Origin: Gemmatimonadota bacterium
GTDB lineage: Bacteria; Gemmatimonadota; Gemmatimonadetes; Longimicrobiales; Gaopeijiaceae
Assembly (NCBI GenBank): GCA_007121455.1
Contig: SKKN01000006.1
Location: 78,827-142,826 of the forward strand
Direction of reading: 5' to 3'
DNA length: 64,000 nucleotides
Position 1 is the stretch's first letter; each line of letters begins with the position of its first letter. The position numbers and the translations under genes were made by a program. The notes beneath the pieces were generated by a model, which worked only from the letters and a program-made list of their open reading frames with translations, made no database searches and was not told the DNA's origin. Positions 42,174 through 50,109 of the stretch are shown here, piece by piece.

Positions 42174-43448
42174 CTATGGTTCCGGCGAAACGCCTGCGAC
42201 GGCCAGGCAGGTGAGGAGAGCCCGGACCACGCCTTCCGGCCCCCTCGTGTTCCGGTACCATTCGTCCATGGTGTGGGCCCGGCCGCCCTCACCTCCGGCA
42301 CCCATGGTGAGGGCGGGTATGCCGAGGGACATCGGAATGTTCGCGTCCGTCGACGAGGAGGAGAGGAGGGGCTCGGTGCCGATGACCCTCGAAGCCGCGA
42401 GCGCGGCGACCACCAAAGGGGCGTGGGCTTCGGTCGCTCCTGCAGGGCGCCGGCCGATCTCCTCGACGGAGAGCCGGAGCGACCCCGGGCCCTCCGGCTG
42501 GGTCGCCTCCTGCATGTGCCGACGCACGCGACGCTCCAGGTCCGCGAGCAGGGCTCCGTCCTCACTCCGGAGATCGACTTCGATCCATCCCTCGTCCGGG
42601 ATGGAGTTGATCGAGCGGCCCCCGCCCCACCGGGCGACCGTGAGGGTGGTCCGAGGCGTTGCGGGCAGGGGCAGCTTCGTCAGGGCATCGACTCCGCGCG
42701 CGAGCAGGTGCAGAGGGTTCGGTTCGCCCCAGTCCGACCAGGAGTGGCCCCCCGGGCCCGTCAGTCGGAAGCGCAGGCGGATGGAACCGATGCCTCTCAC
42801 CACGATGCGGCCGAGTCCCGCTCCGTCTAGGGAGATGAAGCCATGACACGCACGTGCTGCGCCGTTCTCGCCGAAGAGGTGCTTGACCCCACGGAGGTCC
42901 CCGGGGCCCTCCTCCCCTACGGTGCCTACGAAGAGCAGCGGGTGGTGAGGCCGGGCACCGCCCAGCACGACGGAGCGAGCGACTGCGAGGAGAGCTGCGA
43001 GCCCGCGGGAGTCATCCATGATGCTCGGGCCGGTGAAGCAGTTGCCGATCAGGCGGATGCTCGAGTCCGTCCCGGCCGGGAACACCGTATCGAGATGTGC
43101 GGAGAGGAGGACCGGCGGAAGCGAATCCTCCCCCGGGAGGAGCCCCAGCACGTTCCCGGCACCGTCCCGCTCCACTCTTGACAGTCCAGCGTCGCGGAAG
43201 CCGGATTCCACGTGCGCGGCTCGTGCGTCTTCCGCAAAGGGCGGGGCAGGGATCTCCGCGATCTCCACCTGCTCCTGGAGGGTTCTGGAGTCCGTTCGCC
43301 GGATCGAGTCGATTGCGGTCCGGACGGACCGGAGCCTCAAGAGCTCACGGGGATGAGCCGGTCTCGCCCCTCGCCCAGGTGGGGCGTCCGTGCATGCCGG
43401 GGGGCGCTCGGGGTCGGAGATCGACGGATCGGGGTCGGATCGAGTCAT
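42174..43448 (-). CDS. M20 family metallopeptidase (PepT-like)
   Basis: 424 residues. LSAHLDTVFP (Zn His and Asp), MDDSRGLAALLA, VGTVGEEGPGD (catalytic Glu pair) and the C-terminal GGEGGRAHTMDEW (His). FRLTGPGGHSW is the dimerisation-domain signature. Cytosolic aminopeptidase or carboxypeptidase. The N-terminal 35 residues are Pro-rich and poorly conserved, so a later start is possible. Confidence 0.88.
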   Translation of the reverse strand: MTRSDPDPSISDPERPPACTDAPPGRGARPAHPRELLRLRSVRTAIDSIRRTDSRTLQEQVEIAEIPAPPFAEDARAAHVESGFRDAGLSRVERDGAGNVLGLLPGEDSLPPVLLSAHLDTVFPAGTDSSIRLIGNCFTGPSIMDDSRGLAALLAVARSVVLGGARPHHPLLFVGTVGEEGPGDLRGVKHLFGENGAARACHGFISLDGAGLGRIVVRGIGSIRLRFRLTGPGGHSWSDWGEPNPLHLLARGVDALTKLPLPATPRTTLTVARWGGGRSINSIPDEGWIEVDLRSEDGALLADLERRVRRHMQEATQPEGPGSLRLSVEEIGRRPAGATEAHAPLVVAALAASRVIGTEPLLSSSSTDANIPMSLGIPALTMGAGGEGGRAHTMDEWYRNTRGPEGVVRALLTCLAVAGVSPEP

Positions 43449-43549
43449 GATCTGCTCAACTTCACCTCACGGCTCGGTGAGCGCCACCCGGTGGCAGTTC
43501 CCTTCTGCGCGGGGATCCGTTCCCAGGGCGGCGCTTGGACCTGCTCGAG

Positions 43550-43578
43550 TGGAGATCGCTTGAGAAAACCCCTATTTT
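43550..43578 (+). promoter_or_regulatory. Candidate promoter for the LeuA-like gene
   Basis: TGGAGA (43550-43555), then 17 bases, then TATTTT (43573-43578); 4/6 matches in each box, about 40 bases ahead of the ATG and in a locally AT-richer spot. Confidence 0.35.
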
Positions 43579-43618
43579 CATTGGTGGAGGAGTCTCACCA
43601 GAACTCCGAGGAGGGTGC

Positions 43619-44863
43619 ATGAAGCTGAATGAACGGGAGTTGATCTACGACTGGAACTCCCTTCCAGGCACTTTCGATTGGTCCTCCGTGAGCGAGGTGG
43701 AGCTCGACGACGAGACGCTCCGCGACGGGCTCCAGAATCCCTCGGTGGTGGATCCTCCCATCGGCGACAAGATCGAGTTGCTCCATCTGATGGCTGAGCT
43801 CGGGATCCACACGGCGGACATCGGGCTTCCAGGAGCCGGACCGCGGGCGACCGCAGATGTCGCGGCGCTCGCCCGCGAAATCGCCGATCAGCACCTTCCG
43901 ATCGCGGCGAACTGTGCGGCACGAACGGTTGTGCGGGACATCCGCCCGATCGTGGACATCTCCCAGGCCACCGGCATCCCCATCGAGGTCTGCACCTTCA
44001 TCGGAACCTCCCCGATCCGGCAGTACGCCGAGGACTGGACCCTCGACCGGATGCTTCGAACCTCCGAGGAGGCCGTGCGGTTTGCGGTATCCGAGGGGCT
44101 GTCCGTCATGTTCGTCACGGAGGACACCACCCGTGCGCGGCCGGAGACGCTCAAGGCGATTTATGGGCATGCGATCGAGTGGGGGGCACGGCGGATCTGC
44201 CTCGCCGATACCGTCGGGCACGCGACCCCCGATGGCGTGCGGGGGCTCGTCCGCTTCGTCCTGGAAGAGATCGTAAAGCCGTCCGGAGAAGATGTGAAGG
44301 TAGATTTTCACGGACACCGTGATCGTGGGCTGGGGCTTGCGAACTCCCTCGCCGCGGCCGAGGCGGGGGCCCACCGGCTCCATGGATCGGCACTCGGGAT
44401 CGGAGAGCGGGTCGGGAATACCGAGATGGAGCTTCTCCTGGTCAATCTCAAGCTCCTGGGGCTCCACGATGCCGACTTGAAGCGGCTACCCGAATACTGC
44501 GAACTGGTGTCTAGGGCGTGTCACACGGCCCTTCCTCCTGGGCAGCCCGTGGTCGGGAGAGATGCGTTCCGCACTGGAACCGGCGTGCACGCTTCGGCGA
44601 TCATGAAGGCGGAGGAGAAAGGCGACGCCTGGCTCGCGGACCGGATCTACTCGGGCATCCCCGCGGCCATGGTGGGACGGAGCCAGGAGATCGAGGTGAG
44701 CCACATGTCGGGAATCTCGAACGTTCGCTACTGGCTCGCCGCGCACGGACACAACGCGAATGACCAGGATCTCTGCTTGAAGATCTTCGAGGTCGCGAAG
44801 TCGGCGGATCGGACCCTTACCCGCGACGAGATCGAGGACCTGGTGAAGGAGGAGTCCCGCTGA
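43619..44863 (+). CDS. Isopropylmalate/homocitrate synthase-like (HMGL family) enzyme
   Basis: 414 residues. DDETLRDGLQNPS (catalytic Arg/Asp), VDFHGHRDRGLGLANSLAAA and HGSALGIGERVGNTEME (metal His region) are HMGL signatures. It condenses acetyl-CoA with a 2-oxo acid. At 414 residues it lacks a full LeuA allosteric domain, closer to homocitrate or citramalate synthases in size. The exact product is unknown. Start ATG 43619 follows GAGGAGGG. Confidence 0.88.
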   Translation: MKLNERELIYDWNSLPGTFDWSSVSEVELDDETLRDGLQNPSVVDPPIGDKIELLHLMAELGIHTADIGLPGAGPRATADVAALAREIADQHLPIAANCAARTVVRDIRPIVDISQATGIPIEVCTFIGTSPIRQYAEDWTLDRMLRTSEEAVRFAVSEGLSVMFVTEDTTRARPETLKAIYGHAIEWGARRICLADTVGHATPDGVRGLVRFVLEEIVKPSGEDVKVDFHGHRDRGLGLANSLAAAEAGAHRLHGSALGIGERVGNTEMELLLVNLKLLGLHDADLKRLPEYCELVSRACHTALPPGQPVVGRDAFRTGTGVHASAIMKAEEKGDAWLADRIYSGIPAAMVGRSQEIEVSHMSGISNVRYWLAAHGHNANDQDLCLKIFEVAKSADRTLTRDEIEDLVKEESR

Positions 44864-44954
44864 GTCGCTGCTCGTCGTGCGGCATCCGTCGCCGCCGGTT
44901 GATTTCCCTCCTCTGCGGACCGCTGGTGTGAGCAGGCCGGTCGAGTCCAAGGGG

Positions 44955-45848
44955 ATGAGTTGGACGGAGGAAGGCTCCCCCTATCCACGCCACCCACAGG
45001 TGGCGGACGAGACGGATGAGGAGGCGGTCGAGCAGCTCCTCGAAGAGGTGGGGACGGAAACGGAGCCGCGTCCGGTCCTCACCGTCGAGGGGCTCGAGGC
45101 GCGGGTCGCCGTGGTGACCGGTGCGTCCAGCGGGATCGGCCGTGCCGTCGCCCTCGACCTGGCCCGGCACGGTGTGCACATCGGCTTCAACTTCCTCGAC
45201 GACGAGGAAGGCAGGTCGCGGCACGAAGCGGACGAGGTGGCGGAGGAGGTGGAGAGCTTCGGCGTGCGCGTCTTCTACCAAAGTTGCGATATCGGGCTCT
45301 CACAGGACGTCACACGATTCGTTTCGAAGGTGGAAGAGGAGCTCGGCGGGCTCCACATCCTGGTGAACAACGCGGGAATCGGGATCGACCGGGCGCTCTG
45401 GAGAATGTCGGACGAGGCGTGGGAGACGGTTCTCAGAACGAACCTGTCCGGTGCGTTCTACGCTCTGAGGGCGGTGGCACCCCGGTTCCGTGCCCAGGAG
45501 TGGGGAAAGATCGTCAATGTAGCGTCCGTTCACGGGATCAGGAGCGAGTTCGGGCTCGCGAACTACTCCGCTTCGAAGGCCGGCATCATCGCACTCACCC
45601 AGAACGCCGCGATCGAGCTCGGACCGTCGAACGTGAACGTCAATGCGGTGGCGCCAGGGTACATCCGGACCACCCAACTCACCGACCGGGTCCCATCCGA
45701 AATTCTGGATCGTGCGAGAGAGCGGAGCGTGCTCGGCCGTCTCGGAGATCCTCAGGACGTAGCCGGTGTGGTGACCTTCCTCTGCTCCGAGGCCGCCCGG
45801 CACATCAGCGGAGCGGTGATCCCGATCGACGGTGGCTACCTGCTCTGA
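44955..45848 (+). CDS. SDR oxidoreductase, FabG-like
   Basis: 297 residues from ATG 44955 (AAGGGG abuts it); in-frame GTGs further upstream are alternatives. An acidic N-terminal extension (about 45 residues) precedes TGASSGIG; catalytic VASVHG and YSASK are present; the VIPIDGGYLL end is typical of FabG-type 3-oxoacyl-ACP reductases. The extension is unusual for FabG. Confidence 0.85.
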   Translation: MSWTEEGSPYPRHPQVADETDEEAVEQLLEEVGTETEPRPVLTVEGLEARVAVVTGASSGIGRAVALDLARHGVHIGFNFLDDEEGRSRHEADEVAEEVESFGVRVFYQSCDIGLSQDVTRFVSKVEEELGGLHILVNNAGIGIDRALWRMSDEAWETVLRTNLSGAFYALRAVAPRFRAQEWGKIVNVASVHGIRSEFGLANYSASKAGIIALTQNAAIELGPSNVNVNAVAPGYIRTTQLTDRVPSEILDRARERSVLGRLGDPQDVAGVVTFLCSEAARHISGAVIPIDGGYLL

Positions 45849-45979
45849 GGTTGCGTCAGGCGCCTTGCCGCCGATCCTGATTCTGGAACAGCTGTCGCGA
45901 AATTAGGTAGGTGTCGGAAAGCCTCGTCCGCTTCCGGCCGCCGTACGGCGCCCGAATGGCGGGCGCGAAGGAGGAATCG

Positions 45980-46459
45980 ATGTCGAATCGTACGGTCCAG
46001 GTTCGCACCAACCGCGGGGAATTCGAAGTCGAGTTGTTCGATGACCGCGCTCCGGTGACGACGAAAAACTTCACCGACCTTGTTGAGAAAGGGTTCTACG
46101 ACGGTCTCCGCTTCCATCGGGTGATCGAGGGGTTCATGATCCAGGGAGGTTGTCCCGAGGGTACGGGGCGAGGAGGGCCGGGTCACACGATCGAGGACGA
46201 ATTCCACCCCGAGCTCCGCCACGATGCAGCGGGCGTCCTTTCGATGGCGAATGCGGGACCGAATACCGGCGGGTCGCAGTTCTTCGTTACGCTGGCCCCG
46301 ACCCCCTGGCTCGACGACCGGCACGCGGTCTTCGGCCGCGTGACCGAGGGGCGCGATGTCGTCGAGGAGATCGGGGGCGTTGCGACCGATGGTGCGGACC
46401 GGCCGCGTGAGGACGTCGTGGTGGAGTCGATTCGGGTACGGGAGGCGCCCGCTACGTGA
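45980..46459 (+). CDS. Cyclophilin-type peptidyl-prolyl isomerase
   Basis: 159 residues. [34 protein letters not shown] (catalytic Arg), [15 protein letters not shown] and [11 protein letters not shown] are cyclophilin signatures. No signal peptide, so cytosolic. Start ATG 45980 follows GGAGGAAT. GTG of msrB overlaps its stop. Confidence 0.95.
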   Translation: MSNRTVQVRTNRGEFEVELFDDRAPVTTKNFTDLVEKGFYDGLRFHRVIEGFMIQGGCPEGTGRGGPGHTIEDEFHPELRHDAAGVLSMANAGPNTGGSQFFVTLAPTPWLDDRHAVFGRVTEGRDVVEEIGGVATDGADRPREDVVVESIRVREAPAT

Positions 46460-46887
46460 CCGAGCAGGAGCGACCCACCGAGATCCGCCGCGTCGAGCGC
46501 CCGGAGAGGGAGTGGAAGGAGCGCCTCGACGCCGAGGCCTATCGTGTGGCGCGCCGGAAGGGGACCGAGCGGCCTTTCACCGGTCGGTACTGGGACGAAA
46601 AGCGGGCCGGCACGTACCGCTGCGTCTGTTGTCATCTGCCGCTCTTTCCGTCGAAGGAGAAGTACGAATCGGGCACGGGTTGGCCGAGCTTTCGCGACGT
46701 CGTCTCCCGGGATCATGTGAAGGAGGTGGCCGATCGCTCGCTCTTCATGAAGCGGACCGAGGTGCTCTGTGCCGCGTGCGACGCGCATCTTGGCCACGTG
46801 TTCCCCGATGGACCCCCTCCGACTGGCCTCCGCTATTGCATCAACTCGGCGGCGCTGGATTTCGAGCCCGGTGACGACGAGAGGTAA
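46456..46887 (+). CDS. msrB: Peptide-methionine (R)-S-oxide reductase (MsrB)
   Basis: 143 residues. Zn cysteines CVCC and [35 protein letters not shown] with the catalytic Cys in RYCINS. Repairs oxidised methionine with thioredoxin, so trxB elsewhere in the window is a functional partner. GTG start coupled to the isomerase (GTGA). Confidence 0.96.
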   Translation: MTEQERPTEIRRVERPEREWKERLDAEAYRVARRKGTERPFTGRYWDEKRAGTYRCVCCHLPLFPSKEKYESGTGWPSFRDVVSRDHVKEVADRSLFMKRTEVLCAACDAHLGHVFPDGPPPTGLRYCINSAALDFEPGDDER

Positions 46888-46933
46888 CGGCGGTCCACCT
46901 GGCAGCACGGGCGGCTGGACAGGGGGGTCCGGC

Positions 46934-47566
46934 GTGCACATCCCTCCCCGTGGGATCCGACGAAGCCGGGCGGCCGCGCTTTCCCTGTGGGCAGCGGGAG
47001 CCCTCCTGATCGGGACGGCCTCCTGGGGGTGCTCCTCGGCGCAGGAGAATCCTCCCCGGCCCGGAGATGTTCGAGGAGGAGTGCCGAACCTGAGTGGCGT
47101 CTCGGTGATGGTCCTCCCCGTGCAGATTCGACGCGGAGTCGATCGGGAAATCGACGCGGAGATCGGGTACGCTTTACGGAGTCGGGGACGAATCGAATGG
47201 ATCTTTCCCGACCAGCTCCGAAGTGCGCTCACCCGCTCGCCCGGCCTGAACGTGAATCTGGACACTCTGGCGGTGGCAGTATTTCTCCAGGCGGAGGTCC
47301 AGAGGGTGGGAGACCCTCTATTCGGTGAGCTGCGCCGGTTGTCGGCGCTGACCCGTGCGGATTACGCGCTGATCCCGGTGGAGGCCCGGCGAGGTGAGCC
47401 GGATGATGCGGGCGTTTCCCGCGCGGAGCTCGTCGTGGCCCTGGTCCACACCCGGGACGGCAGGGTTCGCTGGTTTGCGGTCCTCGAAGGAGACCCCGGA
47501 GATCCGGGGGATCCGAGGACCGTCGCGTCGCTGGCGGAGGGGCTCGCCCGCACGGTTGCGCCCTGA
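46934..47566 (+). CDS. Hypothetical lipoprotein
   Basis: 210 residues. GTG 46934 has AGGGGGG ahead. Basic N-terminus, hydrophobic stretch (AAALSLWAAGALLIG) and a possible lipobox ending in WGC. The mature part VSVMVLPVQIRRGVDREID and VPNLSGVSV recalls outer-membrane-associated TolB/CsgG-like N-terminal folds, but I do not assign it. Confidence 0.65.
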   Translation: MHIPPRGIRRSRAAALSLWAAGALLIGTASWGCSSAQENPPRPGDVRGGVPNLSGVSVMVLPVQIRRGVDREIDAEIGYALRSRGRIEWIFPDQLRSALTRSPGLNVNLDTLAVAVFLQAEVQRVGDPLFGELRRLSALTRADYALIPVEARRGEPDDAGVSRAELVVALVHTRDGRVRWFAVLEGDPGDPGDPRTVASLAEGLARTVAP

Positions 47567-47614
47567 CGAACCGAGTTTCAACCTCCTGCTTCTTCGAGAA
47601 CGAGTACGAGTGCA

Positions 47615-48142
47615 TTGGTTTCTTTTCCTGTACGAGCTGCTTTCCTCCCGTTCAAGGGACTCGTCGTCGCGATCCTCTTCCTGGGTCCGATGGGGTGCGA
47701 AGATCCGGACCTCTCCATCCCCTCCGCGGGTGAGGTGGAGGCACGCTACGAGTTTCACGGGCCGATCCACGCGGAGATCCGCGGCAACGTAGCGCAGGTT
47801 ACCGTCGAGATCCCGCCGTCGGAGATTGAGCGGGGCGGGGCGCTGTGGGCCAAGTCCGTCCCCTACATCTTTCTGTTCAGCCGGGGGACGCTCGAGCTTT
47901 TCGAGGACCATCCTGGCCTGGCGGGTGTCCGCTTCGTCGCCAGGGCTCCGGACGACGCGCTCATCGCACAGGCGCTCCTGGAGCGCGGAGCGCTGACCCC
48001 CGCGACCTGGCCGAGGGCTCTTTCCATCGCCGGCACTGCACGAAAGGAGGGCACCGATAGCCCGGCCAGGATGCAGGATCTCGTGCACTGGGGTGAGGAT
48101 CACACCGATTTTGAGTATAATCCTCGCTACGCTCCCGGTTGA
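47615..48142 (+). CDS. Hypothetical lipoprotein
   Basis: 175 residues with a hydrophobic signal ending in PMGCED. The only usable start is TTG at 47615; there is no clear ribosome site. Beta-rich acidic mature part (VEARYEFHGPIHAEIRGNV). Its 3' end contains a TATAAT. Not recognised. Confidence 0.6.
   Translation: MVSFPVRAAFLPFKGLVVAILFLGPMGCEDPDLSIPSAGEVEARYEFHGPIHAEIRGNVAQVTVEIPPSEIERGGALWAKSVPYIFLFSRGTLELFEDHPGLAGVRFVARAPDDALIAQALLERGALTPATWPRALSIAGTARKEGTDSPARMQDLVHWGEDHTDFEYNPRYAPG
48116..48121 (+). promoter_or_regulatory. Perfect -10 element TATAAT ahead of the isocitrate dehydrogenase-like gene
   Basis: TATAAT inside the end of the lipoprotein gene; a 3/6 -35 match (GTGAGG) lies 17 bases upstream. 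Distance to the ATG is about 100 bases. Confidence 0.35.
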
Positions 48143-48221
48143 CGGAATCACGTTTCCGATGAAAAGCGTATCCGGATTGGGCTGAGAAGCTGCATTCGAC
48201 AGACTTTCGAGGAGGGTGCGG

Positions 48222-49238
48222 ATGGCGAGGGTGATCACGGTGATTCCCGGAGACGGGGTCGGTCCCGAGGTAACGGCGGCCACGTTGCGGGTGATGGAGG
48301 AGGCCGGAGCCGAGCTCGAAGTCGAGCGGCAGCTCGCCGGCGTGACGGCGCTGAAGGAGCTGCACACCCCCCTCCCCGAAGAGACGCTCGATTCGATCCG
48401 GCGCACCGGCGTGGCCCTCAAAGGCCCGCTCACGACCCCGGTGGGTACCGGGTTCCGCTCGATCAACGTAGCGATCCGGAAGGAGTTCGATCTCTACGCA
48501 AACGTGCGGCCCGCCCTCACGATGGTTCCCGGTGGACGGTACGAGGACATCGACCTCGTCCTCATCCGGGAGAACACCGAGGGCCTGTACGTGGGGGTCG
48601 AGCACTACATCGGGCTCCAAGGGGATCCGAGGGCGGCGGCGGAATCGGTCATGATCGTGACGCGCTTCGGAGCGGAGCGGATCGTAAGGTACGCCTTCGA
48701 ATATGCGAAGGCGCACGGCCGAAAGAAGGTCACGTTGGCCCACAAGGCGAACATCCTGAAGTGCACGCAGGGCCTCTTCCTGGACGTGGGGAGGGAGGTG
48801 GCGAAGGACTACGCCGATACCATCGAGTTCGAAGACCGGATCATCGATGCCGCCGCAATGCATCTCGTCGTGGACCCTTACCAGTTCGACGTGCTCGTGA
48901 TGGAGAACATGTTCGGGGACATCCTGAGCGATTTGATGGCGGGTCTCGTGGGAGGGATGGGGCTTGCTCCGGCAGCGAACATCGGGAAGGAAACGGCGAT
49001 GTTCGAGGCGGTCCACGGATCCGCTCCGGATATCGCCGGCAAGGGCGTGGCGAATCCCTCGGCGTTCCTGCTCGCCGGATGCCTCATGCTCGAGCACATC
49101 GACCAGCCCGACGTGGGCCGCCGGATTCGTGACGCCATGCACTCCGTCCTCCAGAGGGGACGGGAGTTGACAGGTGACCTCGGTGGGAGGGCTTCCACGG
49201 AGGATTTCGCCGACGCGATCATCCGCGCTCTGCGCTGA
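48222..49238 (+). CDS. NAD-dependent isocitrate/homoisocitrate/isopropylmalate dehydrogenase family
   Basis: 338 residues. RSINVAIRKEFDLYANVRPA (substrate motif in which Ser-x-Asn points to isocitrate-type), ENTEGLYVGVEH, VMENMFGDILSDLM (metal Asps) and VHGSAPDIAGKGVANPSAF (NAD type). Probably NAD-isocitrate dehydrogenase for the TCA cycle; homoisocitrate is less likely. ATG 48222 follows GAGGAGGG; the in-frame GTG 48216 is an alternative. Confidence 0.9.
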   Translation: MARVITVIPGDGVGPEVTAATLRVMEEAGAELEVERQLAGVTALKELHTPLPEETLDSIRRTGVALKGPLTTPVGTGFRSINVAIRKEFDLYANVRPALTMVPGGRYEDIDLVLIRENTEGLYVGVEHYIGLQGDPRAAAESVMIVTRFGAERIVRYAFEYAKAHGRKKVTLAHKANILKCTQGLFLDVGREVAKDYADTIEFEDRIIDAAAMHLVVDPYQFDVLVMENMFGDILSDLMAGLVGGMGLAPAANIGKETAMFEAVHGSAPDIAGKGVANPSAFLLAGCLMLEHIDQPDVGRRIRDAMHSVLQRGRELTGDLGGRASTEDFADAIIRALR

Positions 49239-49271
49239 AGCGGCATGACGCCTGTCCTGTGGAGGTGAGCC

Positions 49272-49646
49272 ATGGTTCCGAATGAGCGAACCTCGGAGGA
49301 GGTGACCTGCATCCGCTGCCTCGAGGAGAAGGAGGTGCAGGAACTCGACCGCCTGCTCTGGTGCGAGGAGTGCCAGAAGCGTGCCCAGAAGCGCGCCTCG
49401 ACCTGGGGATGGGTCGCCGGCGGTGCGCTCGCGCTCCTGCTGGCACTCTACATCTGGTTCGTCATCGAGCCGGCGGCGGATCTCATTCCCACCGGGTGGA
49501 TCGCCGCCCTCGTGGCGGCGTTCTACCTGGGCGGACGGGTGAGCCGGGAGATCATCTTCGGCGCCATGCGGATCAGGAGCCGGAGGGCGGTCGAGGCTCG
49601 TCCCCCTCCCCCGTCTGCGGGCGGCGCGTCATCGGAGGCGGAATGA
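49272..49646 (+). CDS. Zinc-ribbon membrane protein
   Basis: 124 residues. CIRC and CEEC (22 residues apart) form a zinc ribbon at the N-terminus; two hydrophobic helices follow (GWVAGGALALLLALYIWF and TGWIAALVAAFYLGG). Cytosolic ribbon anchored in membrane. Not assigned. Confidence 0.65.
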   Translation: MVPNERTSEEVTCIRCLEEKEVQELDRLLWCEECQKRAQKRASTWGWVAGGALALLLALYIWFVIEPAADLIPTGWIAALVAAFYLGGRVSREIIFGAMRIRSRRAVEARPPPPSAGGASSEAE

Positions 49647-49673
49647 GGTCGAGTCGGGATCGAGTGGGGAGCC

Positions 49674-49949
49674 GTGTCCGAAGGTAAGGGACGCCCGGTC
49701 CGGTTGAAGGATCACGAGCCATTCGCCACCATCGGGGCGCACCCCGTCCGGTTCTGGGTCGGAATCCCCTTGATCTTCTTCGGCGGCATCGCTGCGGGGT
49801 TCCTCTTCGTGGAGCGGAGCCTCTCTCTTGCGATCGCGGTTCAGCTCCTGGTTCAAACGGGGGGGTTCCTCTGGCTCTACCTTCCCGTTGCGCGTCGGCG
49901 GTGGCGGGAGGAGGTCGAGCGGGAACGATCGGAGGAGCTGAAGGAGTAG
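49674..49949 (+). CDS. Small two-TM membrane protein
   Basis: 91 residues from GTG 49674: a basic N-terminus, then two helices (VRFWVGIPLIFFGGIAAGFLF and LSLAIAVQLLVQTGGFLWLY), then a charged tail. It follows the zinc-ribbon membrane protein closely. Not recognised. Confidence 0.6.
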   Translation: MSEGKGRPVRLKDHEPFATIGAHPVRFWVGIPLIFFGGIAAGFLFVERSLSLAIAVQLLVQTGGFLWLYLPVARRRWREEVERERSEELKE

Positions 49950-49976
49950 GAGGCTTGCGTGCCCTTTTGTGTGTCC

Positions 49977-50004
49977 TTGACGAAGGAGCGCCCCCTACTA
50001 ACTT
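49977..50004 (+). promoter_or_regulatory. Promoter for tRNA-Lys
   Basis: TTGACG (49977-49982), then 16 bases, then TAACTT (49999-50004), about 30 bases ahead of the tRNA; G-rich discriminator as in stable-RNA promoters. Confidence 0.45.
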
Positions 50005-50036
50005 TGGGGGCTACGGGCCGATGACCCGGTCCAACC

Positions 50037-50109
50037 GCGCCGCTAGCTCAACTGGCAGAGCAACGGACTCTTAATCCGTAGGTTCTAGGTTCGATTCCTA
50101 GGCGGCGCA
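50037..50109 (+). tRNA. tRNA-Lys (anticodon CTT)
   Basis: All stems pair: acceptor 50037-50043/50102-50108, D-arm 50046-50061, anticodon stem 50063-50067/50075-50079 with loop CTCTTAA giving CTT, T-arm 50085-50101, discriminator A at 50109. The 3' CCA is not encoded. It reads lysine AAG. Confidence 0.98.
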
